Shown here: positions 49,061 to 57,386 of the stretch, one piece after another | Numbering within the stretch: position 1 is the stretch's first letter | Layout: each line of letters opens with the position of its first letter | Source: JAFAHD01 sp963772515 | GTDB lineage: Bacteria > Vulcanimicrobiota > Vulcanimicrobiia > Eremiobacterales > Eremiobacteraceae | NCBI GenBank assembly: GCA_963772515.1 | Contig: CAVYXC010000003.1 | Location: 372,001 to 436,000 of the forward strand | Reading direction: 5' to 3' | Length of the DNA: 64,000 nucleotides | Notes under the pieces: generated by a model | Seen by the model: the letters and a program-made list of their open reading frames with translations, nothing else | The model's database searches: none | Told to the model about the DNA's origin: nothing | Program-made: the position numbers and the translations under genes

Positions 49061-50547
49061 GCCAGGCGCGCCTGATCGCGGTCGCGCTCGCGGCGATCGT
49101 CGTGCTCGGGCTCGCACTGCGCCTCTACCACATCCGCGATCCGATGCTCGACCACCCGGGCTGGCGCCAAGGCGACCAAGCGGCGATCGCGCGGAATTTC
49201 GCGCAGCTGCGCGACGACATCGGCTATCCGCAAGTCGACTACGACGGCCCGCCGCCCAATTACATCGAACTCGAACTGCAGATCGTGCCGTTCGCGGCGG
49301 CGCAGCTCTACCACGTCTTCGGCGTCCATCCGACCATCGGCCGTTTTCTGGTCATGCTCTTCAGTCTCGGCACGATCGTGCTCATCTTCTTCTTGGGCGC
49401 CGAGCTGCGCTCGGCGCGCGCCGGCCTGCTGGCGGCGTTGCTGCTGGCCATCGCGCCGGGAGCGGTCTACTACGGGCGCACGTTCACGCCCGACAGCGTC
49501 ATGGTGTTCTTCATGACCGGCACGCTGCTGTTCTGGTGGCGATGGTGCGAGCGCCGCGCGCCGGGCGATTACGTGGCGGCTCTGTGTTTCGGCGCCGCGG
49601 CTTGGCTCGCCAAACCTCCAGCGCTGCTCATCCTCGTTCCTCTGGTGGCGCTGCTGTTCGCGCGGCGCGGCTGGCGGGCGTTCGCCGACTGGTCGCTCTA
49701 TGTCTTCGTCGCGGCGAGTGCGCTGCCGTCCATCCTCTACTTCCGCCACGTCAGCGCCATCGCCGAATGGCACTGGTTCAGCGGCATCACCCAAAAGCAC
49801 GTACTGCCGGCGCTGCGCGCGGAGCTCGCGAGTCCGGGGGCGTTCATCGCCGGGCTTCGATCCACGTTCGAGCTTGCGCACATGCTTTCGACGACGATTC
49901 TGGGCCCCGTTGTCTTCGCGTTGATGCTGCTCGGTGCGCTCGCGCTTGCAATCGTGCCGGCGTCGCTCGATCGCGCACGCGCCTGGCTGTTCGTCTCGTG
50001 GGCCGCGGTGCTCGCGCTGTACGCCTTCGTGGTGGTCAACGTCGAGCGCGTGGACTACTACCTGTTGCCGTGGCTTCCGCTGGCCGTGCTCGTCGCGGCT
50101 CTGGGCCTCGACGTGCTGCTTGACCGTGCCGCGCTCGGTTCGCCGTCGCGCTGGGGCTGGGCGGCGATCGGCGCGGCGATCGCGGTCGTCACGTATTCGG
50201 GTATGCTGGAGATACATCCGTACTACACGTGGAGCCGCCACGTGTATGCGTCGGCGACCGCGCTCGACAAGACGCTGGCGCCCGGAAGCATCATCGTGAT
50301 GGGGCACTACGGCCCGGATGTGCTGTATCTCATCAACCGCAAGGGCTGGGAAGAGGATCCGCTGGTCTGGACGCCGTTCGACATGGAAAGCGCGGTGCGC
50401 AAGGGCGCGCGCTACTACGTCGCGGTCGAGCCGGGCAGGCTCAAGGCGAACGCCGCGTTGTATTCGTATCTGCAACGCTTCGAGCAAGTGCCGACGACCA
50501 GCGGCTGGCCGGTCTACGACATGACCAAACCCAAAGGAGGCATGTGA
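49057..50547 (+). CDS. PMT/ArnT-type (GT39-like) membrane glycosyltransferase
   Basis: 496 residues, GTG start. First helix then HPGWRQGDQAAIARNFAQL, the acidic loop equivalent to the PMT DE motif; VYYGRTFTPDSVMVFFMTG is the second conserved loop. About eleven helices and a C-terminal soluble domain (GHYGPDVLYLINRKGWEEDP). Transfers a sugar from a polyprenyl-P donor to a periplasmic acceptor such as lipid A, a glycan or a protein. Ends in ATGTGATG, whose last ATG starts the metallothionein gene. Confidence 0.83.
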   Translation: MSQARLIAVALAAIVVLGLALRLYHIRDPMLDHPGWRQGDQAAIARNFAQLRDDIGYPQVDYDGPPPNYIELELQIVPFAAAQLYHVFGVHPTIGRFLVMLFSLGTIVLIFFLGAELRSARAGLLAALLLAIAPGAVYYGRTFTPDSVMVFFMTGTLLFWWRWCERRAPGDYVAALCFGAAAWLAKPPALLILVPLVALLFARRGWRAFADWSLYVFVAASALPSILYFRHVSAIAEWHWFSGITQKHVLPALRAELASPGAFIAGLRSTFELAHMLSTTILGPVVFALMLLGALALAIVPASLDRARAWLFVSWAAVLALYAFVVVNVERVDYYLLPWLPLAVLVAALGLDVLLDRAALGSPSRWGWAAIGAAIAVVTYSGMLEIHPYYTWSRHVYASATALDKTLAPGSIIVMGHYGPDVLYLINRKGWEEDPLVWTPFDMESAVRKGARYYVAVEPGRLKANAALYSYLQRFEQVPTTSGWPVYDMTKPKGGM

Positions 50548-50726
50548 TGGAGAAGCGGCTTGAGGACGAGCACGAGATGAGCTTGGAGCTCGACTGCGCC
50601 AACGAGGTGTGCGGCTGCACGCTCGCGCCGAATTCGACCGCGCAATATTGTTCCGATTACTGCGCCGGCGAAGGAGCCGGCCGCGGCGAGGGGCCGTGCC
50701 AGTGCGGCCACGTCGGCTGCGCGTAA
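50547..50726 (+). CDS. Small metallothionein (SmtA-like)
   Basis: 59 residues. Eight Cys in the order CANEVCGC, YCSDYC, CQCGHVGC, with His in CGH. This matches the cyanobacterial SmtA layout (a zinc-finger-like half followed by a Cys/His cluster). Binds Zn or Cd in the cytoplasm. ATG 50547 overlaps the upstream TGA by one base (ATGTGATG), with AGGAGG 7-8 bases upstream. The first 15 residues are acidic. It is unexpected as the tail of a glycosyltransferase operon; no SmtB-type regulator is nearby. Confidence 0.85.
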   Translation: MEKRLEDEHEMSLELDCANEVCGCTLAPNSTAQYCSDYCAGEGAGRGEGPCQCGHVGCA

Positions 50727-50756
50727 AGCATTCGCTAGACGCCGGAGGAGACTCTC

Positions 50757-51248
50757 ATGAGACACTTCGTGTTCATCGGAATTCTAGCGGGGGCGCTTGC
50801 GGTCGGCTCATGGGACATCCCCGCTGCGAGCGCGGCAGGCTCGTTGGATTCGCAGCTCGCTCAAGCGATGAGCGTGAATGGCGATCCTCGCGCCATCTAT
50901 ACCCTGGTGGATGTGGCCTTCTTCAAGTCCATCGCAACGGCGCTCGAGGAATACTCGATTGACCACTCCATGACATACCCGAAAGCGCTAACTGATCTGG
51001 TTCCCAAGTACCTCTTGGCGGTCCCGATCGTGCCCGGAAGCGCCACCGGAGCGCACTACGGCTACAGTGCGCCGCCGCCCAATTCCCTGATGGGGAATTA
51101 CGTGATCACGGACGCCGACGCACTCGTAGATGCGCAGTACATTCAGGGTGTGCAGATACCTCGCGGCGTCGGCGGCCAGCCGTGCGCGCCCGGACAATGT
51201 CTACACCTTAGCTTCGCGCAGAAGATCGGCGTGGTCGGCGCTCCCTAG
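50757..51248 (+). CDS. Sec-secreted protein with a pilin-like globular segment
   Basis: 163 residues, GGAGGAG upstream of ATG. A normal Sec signal peptide (FVFIGILAGALAVGSWDIPAASA) replaces the prepilin leader. At ~60-77 it carries IATALEEYSIDHSMTYP, which matches IATALEEYAVDHSGNYP of the pilin encoded at 27709 in all but four positions. The rest has two Cys late in the chain (QPCAPGQC) and repeated beta-like strands. It would be soluble in the periplasm or outside, not assembled by the pilus. Convergent (4-base overlap) with the TPR lipoprotein gene. Confidence 0.7.
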   Translation: MRHFVFIGILAGALAVGSWDIPAASAAGSLDSQLAQAMSVNGDPRAIYTLVDVAFFKSIATALEEYSIDHSMTYPKALTDLVPKYLLAVPIVPGSATGAHYGYSAPPPNSLMGNYVITDADALVDAQYIQGVQIPRGVGGQPCAPGQCLHLSFAQKIGVVGAP

Positions 51249-51919
51249 GGGATTGGGAGCAAGCCGGGCACTTCTTCGGTCGACTGGACGCGCGTCGCGC
51301 CGGGCTCGCCCGCCTCGATCTGCGCGCGATAGGCGATGAGCCGCTGCGTCACGCGGTGGTCTTCGTCTTCGAGGTCGGTGGATAGCGCGATCGCCTTGCG
51401 CAGGTGCGTGACATCGTAGTCGGTGTTGAAATCGTGCAGCGCCAGCTGGATGTTCTTGTTGGCCAGCGCGTTGGCTTTGAGAAGCTCGCGGATCGCGTCG
51501 CTTGACGCCTTGTAGGTGGGGAAGTTCGCGACCACGATGTCGCGCCTGATCCGAGCCTGATCGATCGCCGACGCGAGGTCCAGCGCGGCCGCGTCCTTGG
51601 GCGCGTATTTCAGCGCCTTTTGGATCTCGATGTTGGCCTCGTCGACATCGCCCGCCCCGACGTCGGCCTTGGCGTGCAAGTATGCGACTTTGGCCAAGCC
51701 CGTGCGCGCGTGCTCGTCGTTGGGCGCCAGCGCAAGCGCGAGGCTATATTCCTTCTCGGCTTCGACGATGTTATCGGTCTGCAGCGCTGCGTCGGCTTGG
51801 GCGTTGCGCAGCTCGACGATGCGGTCTTTGAGCGACGCGCTGCATCCGCCAAGCGCGAGCGCACAGCTCGCGAGCGTGACGCACAGACATGCGGCGGTTT
51901 TAGATGTGGATATGGGCAT
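51245..51919 (-). CDS. TPR-repeat lipoprotein
   Basis: 224 residues. Signal with lipobox ALGGC (Cys ~26). TPR-like helices follow: VEAEKEYSLALALAPNDEHARTGLAKVAYLHAK given as residues ~52-84, DEANIEIQKALKYAPKD, then ANKNIQLALHDFN and LRKAIALSTDLED. Possibly an outer-membrane scaffold of the BamD kind, but shorter and without a BamD match. Its start overlaps the 3' end of amj by 20 bases, so both come from one mRNA. Confidence 0.72.
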   Translation of the reverse strand: MPISTSKTAACLCVTLASCALALGGCSASLKDRIVELRNAQADAALQTDNIVEAEKEYSLALALAPNDEHARTGLAKVAYLHAKADVGAGDVDEANIEIQKALKYAPKDAAALDLASAIDQARIRRDIVVANFPTYKASSDAIRELLKANALANKNIQLALHDFNTDYDVTHLRKAIALSTDLEDEDHRVTQRLIAYRAQIEAGEPGATRVQSTEEVPGLLPIP

Positions 51920-52724
51920 TATTCACCCATTTCGCCGCGAGCGCGATGATGTCCGCTGCGGGCACGAGCAACAGCTGTGCGACCAGCGTGCCGATGAACG
52001 CGGTGAGCACGAGATACAGGATCATCGCCTTGATGTCGGATTCGGGCCGGATCGCATGCGCGGTTTGATCGGTGAGCAGTGCCGAGGTGGGGTCGACGAT
52101 GTATGTCAGCGTGAGCGTCGAGATGCCGGTGATAAGGCCGGACAATGATGCAGCGGTCAGACGGTAATCGGGCTCCAGCACGCCGGCGTAGTACGCGGCG
52201 AGCGGTCCGGCGACCCAGAACGCCATGACCACGATATTCCAGACCAGAAAACCTTTGGGCAGATCGCGCGGACTGTAGCGCAGCATCGACAGACGCGGCA
52301 GCTCGAAATCGCGCAGCACCGACATCAACACACTCGGCCGCACGAGCTGCACGAGCGCGTGCAGCAGCGAACCGCGGCGTTCGAAGGACCCGATGCCGCG
52401 CGCTAGGGTGCGGCTCGCCCACGGCACGAGCGCGCCGCCGATCACGATGCCGATGGTGGCCGCGCCCATGACCCACCGCATGTCGTGGTCGAACTGGCTC
52501 GGATCGTGCAGCGCGCCGGCTTTGTCGGCGAGGCTGCCGATCAGCGGCAGGTAGAACAGATTCAGGAAGCGGCCGGTCGTGCCGAAGAGGTTGAACAGGG
52601 TGAGTCCGGTGGCCACCCGTTTGGTGCGCACGCCCGCGAGCCGCGCCGCGTTGGTGCCCATCTGCAGCGCTGTCGCGAACATGTACAACAGCGCGGTGAC
52701 GATGACGAAGACGCCAGGGTTCAT
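51900..52724 (-). CDS. amj: Lipid II flippase, Amj family
   Basis: 274 residues, about seven to eight membrane helices. NAARLAGVRTKRVATGLTLFNL and a following GSLADKAG loop match Amj (YdaH), the MurJ-independent lipid II flippase of Bacillus. The family pattern of a basic RLAGVRTxR loop after the first helix is clear. ATG 52724. It lies between an M16 peptidase gene (22 bases upstream) and the TPR lipoprotein. murJ itself is not in this window, so redundancy cannot be judged. Confidence 0.78.
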   Translation of the reverse strand: MNPGVFVIVTALLYMFATALQMGTNAARLAGVRTKRVATGLTLFNLFGTTGRFLNLFYLPLIGSLADKAGALHDPSQFDHDMRWVMGAATIGIVIGGALVPWASRTLARGIGSFERRGSLLHALVQLVRPSVLMSVLRDFELPRLSMLRYSPRDLPKGFLVWNIVVMAFWVAGPLAAYYAGVLEPDYRLTAASLSGLITGISTLTLTYIVDPTSALLTDQTAHAIRPESDIKAMILYLVLTAFIGTLVAQLLLVPAADIIALAAKWVNNAHIHI

Positions 52725-52746
52725 GCAGACGTCTGTTCGTGCACGC

Positions 52747-54027
52747 TTAGGCCGACGCTTGGAGCAGCGGCGCGTCCTCGCCGAAGTGCTCGTCGACCTG
52801 GCCGACCGCCGTCAGCGCGATGCGTTCGGGCGCGAACAGCCCCGCGGCGAGCGCTTCGACTTGCTCTTTCGTCGCCGCATCGATGCGTTCGATGATCTCG
52901 TGCGCGGGCACGTGGCGGCCGACGTTGAGCTCGCTGCGCCCCAGGCGCAGCATGCGCGTGCTCGTGCTCTCCAATGAGAGCAGCAAGCTGCCTTTGACGT
53001 GCTGCTTCGCGCGCGTCAGCTCGTCGTCGGTGACGCCGTGCTGCGCCATCCGCGCCAGCTCCTCACGCACCAGCGACACCACTTCGCGCGCATTTTTGGG
53101 GGACGTCGAAGCGGCGATCGTCATCAATCCGGCGTTGCGATACGGGTTGTGCGACGAATAGACGCTGTATGCCAGACCGCGCTTCTCGCGGATCTCGTGG
53201 AAGAGGCGCGATGCCATGCCGCCGCCGAGGATAGTGTCCAGTAGGGTCAGCGGGTAGCGGCGATCGTCTTTGGCGCTGGTGCCCTCGACGCCGAACAGCA
53301 GATAGACCTGCTCGCATTCTTTGCGGCGCACCACGGTCGCGGGCACGAACTGCGGCTGCGCTGGATCTGCGGGGGGCGCAGCGCCGTCCATCTCGCCGAA
53401 CAGCGTCTGCGCAAGCGCGGCGATCGCTTCGTGATCGACGTTGCCGGCCGCCGTGAGCACGACCGATCCCGGCGTGTAACGCTCCCGCATGTAGGACCGG
53501 ATCGCTTCTTGGGTCACCGCCGTCACGGTCTCTTCGTAGCCGATGGTCGGCTCGCCAAGCGGGCTGCCCGCCCATACCGATCTGATGAATAGATCGTGGG
53601 CGACCTCTTCCGGCGAGTCGTCGTACATCCGTATCTCTTCGAGGATCACCTGCTGCTCTTTGCGCAGCTCGACCGGATCGAAGGCGGAGTTGAGGAACAT
53701 GTCGCCGAGCAGATCAAGCGTGACGTCCACCGACGAATCGACGACGCGCGCGTGATAGCAGGTCGTCTCTTTGTCCGTGAATGCGTTGAGGTTGCCGCCG
53801 ATCGAATCCATAAACTCGGCGATGTCGCGCGCCGACCTGGAGCGCGTGCCTTTGAAAAGCATGTGCTCGATGCAATGGCTGATGCCGCGCAGCGGCGCCG
53901 CTTCGTGCGACGAGCCGACTCCGACCCAAAGGCCGAGGCTCGCGCTGCGCACGAGTGGCATATGCTCGGTGATCACCCGCACGCCGTTGCGCAGCGTGGT
54001 CTTGGCGTAGTGGGGCTCGGCGCTCAT
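52747..54027 (-). CDS. M16 family zinc peptidase
   Basis: 426 residues. The inverted zinc motif is HCIEHMLFKGT (HxxEH, ~51-55), followed by the distal Glu in the EEIRMYDDSPEE segment. The second half has the R/Y pair of the M16B type (GMASRLFHEIREKRGLAYSVYS). The length is that of the PqqL/MPP-like single-chain subunits (~420). Overlaps the deacetylase gene by 4 bases. In many genomes an M16B peptidase gene sits near frr-proS style housekeeping genes, as here. The substrate is unknown. Confidence 0.93.
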   Translation of the reverse strand: MSAEPHYAKTTLRNGVRVITEHMPLVRSASLGLWVGVGSSHEAAPLRGISHCIEHMLFKGTRSRSARDIAEFMDSIGGNLNAFTDKETTCYHARVVDSSVDVTLDLLGDMFLNSAFDPVELRKEQQVILEEIRMYDDSPEEVAHDLFIRSVWAGSPLGEPTIGYEETVTAVTQEAIRSYMRERYTPGSVVLTAAGNVDHEAIAALAQTLFGEMDGAAPPADPAQPQFVPATVVRRKECEQVYLLFGVEGTSAKDDRRYPLTLLDTILGGGMASRLFHEIREKRGLAYSVYSSHNPYRNAGLMTIAASTSPKNAREVVSLVREELARMAQHGVTDDELTRAKQHVKGSLLLSLESTSTRMLRLGRSELNVGRHVPAHEIIERIDAATKEQVEALAAGLFAPERIALTAVGQVDEHFGEDAPLLQASA

Positions 54028-55307
54028 CGTGGATCGTCTTCCTCTAAGAAACGTGGTGCCCAGTACATGGTTCCCAACATCTGCCTACGTGACCCCGCCG
54101 CCTGCGCCTGCTCGCGCGTGATGGCCGCTGAGAACACGGTGCGTGACGTCGGCACCGCGTAGTCCCCCGACACCTCGCCGGGCGGCTGCACCTGCAGCGG
54201 CGTGACGGCCCACACGTCGACCTCCGCGATGTCCGGCCGCGCGTCGAATGCGCGGTCGACCATCCCGCCGACGTCGGCCACGAACGCGTCGCGGTCGATG
54301 TGCGCATGCAGCTTCACTCCGGAGAGCATAAGCCCGACGAACGTCACATCGGCGACGCGCAGCACGCGCACCTTCAGCAACGGTTCGGGATATGACGCGT
54401 CCAGGAGAGCGGCGCCGATGCGTTCGGCGAGCGCCGGGTCGTTCCCCTCAATGCGCTGGCGCGCGATCGAACGCAGCTCCTGCGCGGATGCACCGCGGCG
54501 CGTCGGCGCTCCGACGATGCGCCTGATCATCGAGCTGCCCGTGTCGCGCTCGACGCGGTAGCGCGGCAGCGCGTAGAGATCGGCGATGCCGGCTGAGGCG
54601 GTGAGCAGGCCGGGCTGCGTCGTGAGCGCGTTGCGAAACCCAGAGCCGCGCACCAGCCGCTCGACGCGCGCATCGTAGCGGCCGGAAGGGTACGCGAAAC
54701 TGTCCACCGGCGTGCCTGACCATGCCGCAAGACTGGTGCGCGATCCGCCGATCTCGCGTGTGGCCTGCGCGTCATCGCGCGTGGTCAGGTCCACATGGTT
54801 GACCGTGTGCGCGCCGATCTGCAGTCCGCCGTCGGCGAGCGCACGCAGTTGCGACCGGCTGACGTGCCCGGGCGAACCGACAAGCCCGGAGCTGATGTAC
54901 AGCGTGGCGGTGGCGGCATCGTCCGCGAGCGCGCGAGCGGCGGAGACATCGTCGACGTAGCCGTCGTCGAACGTGATCGCGATCTCGCAACCCCGCACGG
55001 CGCGCGCTTGCACGTCGGCGACAATCGTGTTCACGGTGACGGCCTCGCACCCGCTCGTCCGCAGGTAACCCAGCTGTTGCGAGAACTCGGCGGGCGTGAC
55101 GGTCAGCGCTTTCCCGTACGGGCCCGGCAAAACGCTATCGGAGACGTGGTGGTACATGAGGACAGCAGCCACCGGCCGTGGTGTCGGCAAACCCGGCGTC
55201 GGCACCGCCGAACCAGACCGCGCGGGCGAGCCGATCAGACACGCCGCACACGACAAGATGAGCGCGCGTTTTAAGAACGCGCCACTCGATCTAGTACGAG
55301 CGGGCAA
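54024..55307 (-). CDS. Secreted polysaccharide deacetylase (NodB domain)
   Basis: 427 residues. Signal peptide (ALILSCAACLIGSPARSGSA). NodB motifs: AITFDDGYVDD (catalytic and metal Asp) and IGAHTVNHVDLT (HxxxH metal site), then FAYPSGRYD. Deacetylates GlcNAc-containing glycans in the envelope. Residues ~290-427 are an additional uncharacterised domain ending near GTMYWAPRFLEED. TTG 55307 overlaps proS by 17 bases; no other start precedes the signal peptide. Confidence 0.85.
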   Translation of the reverse strand: MPARTRSSGAFLKRALILSCAACLIGSPARSGSAVPTPGLPTPRPVAAVLMYHHVSDSVLPGPYGKALTVTPAEFSQQLGYLRTSGCEAVTVNTIVADVQARAVRGCEIAITFDDGYVDDVSAARALADDAATATLYISSGLVGSPGHVSRSQLRALADGGLQIGAHTVNHVDLTTRDDAQATREIGGSRTSLAAWSGTPVDSFAYPSGRYDARVERLVRGSGFRNALTTQPGLLTASAGIADLYALPRYRVERDTGSSMIRRIVGAPTRRGASAQELRSIARQRIEGNDPALAERIGAALLDASYPEPLLKVRVLRVADVTFVGLMLSGVKLHAHIDRDAFVADVGGMVDRAFDARPDIAEVDVWAVTPLQVQPPGEVSGDYAVPTSRTVFSAAITREQAQAAGSRRQMLGTMYWAPRFLEEDDPR

Positions 55308-56727
55308 AATACGCTTTGACGCGCGCCGGCCGGCCGCAATACGCGCACACCGAGCCAGCCGGCGCCGAGCCGGCCATCACCCGCGTGACCGCGCTCGTCT
55401 CCGCTTTGATGTCGAGCTCGCACTCCGGCCGCTCGCACCAGGGCGCGAGCACGAAGCCGTCTTGGCGTTTGAGCGCTTCGACGAACGCTTCTCTATCCGT
55501 CACTTCGATCGTATGCGCATCGAGTTGGGCGCGTGCGCGCTCGTACAGCGAGCGCTGGATCTGCGCCAGCAGCGCCGGCACGCCGGTCGCGACCTCCGCA
55601 GTCGGCAAGGGTGATTTCCCGAGCGTGTCGCGGCGCGCGATTGTCACTTTGTTCTCAGCGACGTCGCGCGGACCGATCTCGATGCGCAGCGGTACGCCGC
55701 GCATCTCCCATTCGTTGAATTTCCACGCGGGCCGGTGCTCTTGCCGGTCGTCCAACTTGACGCGCACCGACTTCGCAAGCTCGTCATGCAGCCTCCGCGC
55801 CGCGGGCATGACGGTCTGGTCGCCTTCCTTGACGATCGGCACGATGACGACCTGATAGGGCGCGATCGCGGGCGGCAGGACCAACCCATGGTCGTCGCCA
55901 TGCGCCATGATCAAGCCGCCGATGACCCGCCACGAGACGCCCCACGACGTCGTGTAGCCGTGCTTGACCTGTTCGTCGACGTCGGTGAACGTGATGTCGT
56001 ACGCCTTCGAAAAATTCTGGCCGAACTCGTGCGACGTGCCGGCTTGCAGGGCTTTGCCGTCGGGCATCAACGCCTCGATGGCGTAGGTCGCCGCGGCGCC
56101 GGCGAACTTTTCGCTCTCGCTCTTGCGGCCTTTGATCACCGGCAGCGCGAGCACGTCTTCGGCGACCTCGCGGTAGATCTCGAGCATCCGTTGCACTTCT
56201 TCGGCTGCTTCGGCCTCGCTCGCGTGGACGGTGTGGCCCTCTTGCCATAAGAACTCAAGCGTGCGCAGGAACGGCCTCGTCGCCTTTTCCCAACGCACGA
56301 CATTGCACCACTGGTTGATGAGCACGGGCAGATCGCGGTGCGACTGGATCCAGCGCGAATACATTGTGCCGATGATCGCCTCGGAGGTCGGCCGGATCGC
56401 CAGGCGCTCGGTCAGCACTTCGCCGCCGCCTTGCGTCACCCACGCCACTTCCGGCGCGAATCCCTCGACGTGTTCCGCCTCTTTCACGAGCAGACTCTCC
56501 GGGATGAGCAGCGGGAAATAGGCGTTCGAATGCCCGGTCGCTTTGAAGCGGCGGTCGAACTCTGCCTGGATCAGCTCCCAGATCGCGAAGCCGTAGGGCC
56601 GCAGCGCGATGCAGCCGCGCACGGGCGTGTAGTCGACGAGCTGCGCGCGCAGGCAGACCTGCGTGTACCACTCGGAAAGATCGTCCGCTTTGCGCGGAAT
56701 GCTTTTGACTTGTTTCTTCTCTTGCAT
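55291..56727 (-). CDS. proS: Prolyl-tRNA synthetase (short, eukaryote/archaeon-type)
   Basis: 478 residues. Class II motifs: RGCIALRPYGFAIWELIQ (motif 1), RPTSEAIIGTMYSRWI, FLRTLEFLWQEGHTVHA (motif 2), and GLIMAHGDDHGLVLPP (motif 3). No editing insertion between motifs 2 and 3, and a C-terminal zinc-type domain with CERPEC and CAYCGRP. This is the ProS3/archaeal-like form. ATG is 9 bases after the higA stop, so its transcription may be tied to the toxin-antitoxin promoter. Confidence 0.94.
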   Translation of the reverse strand: MQEKKQVKSIPRKADDLSEWYTQVCLRAQLVDYTPVRGCIALRPYGFAIWELIQAEFDRRFKATGHSNAYFPLLIPESLLVKEAEHVEGFAPEVAWVTQGGGEVLTERLAIRPTSEAIIGTMYSRWIQSHRDLPVLINQWCNVVRWEKATRPFLRTLEFLWQEGHTVHASEAEAAEEVQRMLEIYREVAEDVLALPVIKGRKSESEKFAGAAATYAIEALMPDGKALQAGTSHEFGQNFSKAYDITFTDVDEQVKHGYTTSWGVSWRVIGGLIMAHGDDHGLVLPPAIAPYQVVIVPIVKEGDQTVMPAARRLHDELAKSVRVKLDDRQEHRPAWKFNEWEMRGVPLRIEIGPRDVAENKVTIARRDTLGKSPLPTAEVATGVPALLAQIQRSLYERARAQLDAHTIEVTDREAFVEALKRQDGFVLAPWCERPECELDIKAETSAVTRVMAGSAPAGSVCAYCGRPARVKAYFARSY

Positions 56728-56736
56728 CTGCTCCCG

Positions 56737-57027
56737 TTACCCGGCTGCGACTTCGCGATCGATTCGCACGCCGTTCTGATGTCTATGCTTGCGTAGATCG
56801 TAGTCAGCTTGCAGTCCCAGCCACAGCTCTGCTGACGTACCGAAATACCGGCTGAGGCGCAGTGCTGTGTCCGCCGTTATCGCGCGGCGTCCGCGGATGA
56901 TCTCAGAAACCCGGTTCGCCGGGATGTGAAGGTCGAGCGCCAGGCGGTTGGCGGTCAAGCCCCGAGGCGCCATGAAGTCTTCAGCGAGGATCTCGCCTGG
57001 ATGGATCGGCTTAAGCTTCGTTCCCAT
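56737..57027 (-). CDS. higA: HigA-type antitoxin (XRE family)
   Basis: 96 residues. HPGEILAEDFMAPRGLTANRLA and HIPANRVSEIIRGRRAITADTALRLSRYFGTSAELWLGLQ (residues ~12-80) is the HigA signature, ending WLGLQADYDL. XRE helix-turn-helix binds the operator and neutralises HigB. ATG 57027 has AGGAG 8 bases upstream; the longer open frame to 57090 lies in higB. Third-partner proS starts 10 bases downstream. Confidence 0.93.
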   Translation of the reverse strand: MGTKLKPIHPGEILAEDFMAPRGLTANRLALDLHIPANRVSEIIRGRRAITADTALRLSRYFGTSAELWLGLQADYDLRKHRHQNGVRIDREVAAG

Positions 57028-57037
57028 CAAAGCACTC

Positions 57038-57313
57038 CTAATGATAATCGACGATGTCGACATCGTGTGCATCGCCGTTCTTCCAAACAAAGGTAACGCG
57101 ATACTGCTGGTTGATCCGGATGCTGTGTTGCCCTCGACGCTCCCGCTTCAGGGCCTCCAGCTGTAGCCCCGGCCCGCGCATGTCGTTGAGCGAGCGCGCC
57201 TGGTTCAGAAGCAAGAGACGGCGTCGAGCGACGCGTTCAAACGCCTGAAAACGGCCAACGCTTTGGTCCTGGAACAGGCGCTCCACGTCGCGATGTGCGA
57301 AGCTTCGAATCAC
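57038..57313 (-). CDS. higB: HigB/RelE-type toxin
   Basis: 91 residues, GTG start. FAHRDVERLFQDQSVGRF ... FERVARRRLLLLNQA, LEALKRERRGQHSIRINQQYRVTF and DVDIVDYH follow the HigB ribosome-dependent RNase pattern (RxNxQYRxxF with terminal H). Toxin gene precedes antitoxin by 10 bases, the usual hig order. The predicted -10 box is only ~11 bases before the GTG, so the mRNA is nearly leaderless. Confidence 0.93.
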   Translation of the reverse strand: MIRSFAHRDVERLFQDQSVGRFQAFERVARRRLLLLNQARSLNDMRGPGLQLEALKRERRGQHSIRINQQYRVTFVWKNGDAHDVDIVDYH

Positions 57314-57323
57314 CTCGTGGTAA

Positions 57324-57352
57324 AGTGTACTACGTATCGTGTACTACGTCAA
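57324..57352 (-). promoter_or_regulatory. higBA promoter with direct-repeat operator
   Basis: On the minus strand TTGACG (57352-57347) and TACACT (57329-57324) are 17 bases apart, a strong promoter. Two direct copies of GTGTACTACGT (plus-strand 57325-57335 and 57339-57349, period 14) cover the spacer and both boxes, as expected for a HigA operator. Confidence 0.7.
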
Positions 57353-57386
57353 GCGTATAAAGCTTTGACTGCGCGGACCAGGCGGC

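Noticed and set aside
49036..50487. 483-codon minus-strand open frame antisense to the PMT-like gene
   Set aside because: Same shadow character (mostly charged residues, no motifs); the plus-strand gene is coupled by overlaps to GtrA and the metallothionein.
57325..57349. Direct repeats resembling a minimal CRISPR array
   Set aside because: Only two 11-base copies with a 3-base spacer, placed exactly over a promoter; this is a TA operator. No cas genes or arrays occur in the window.
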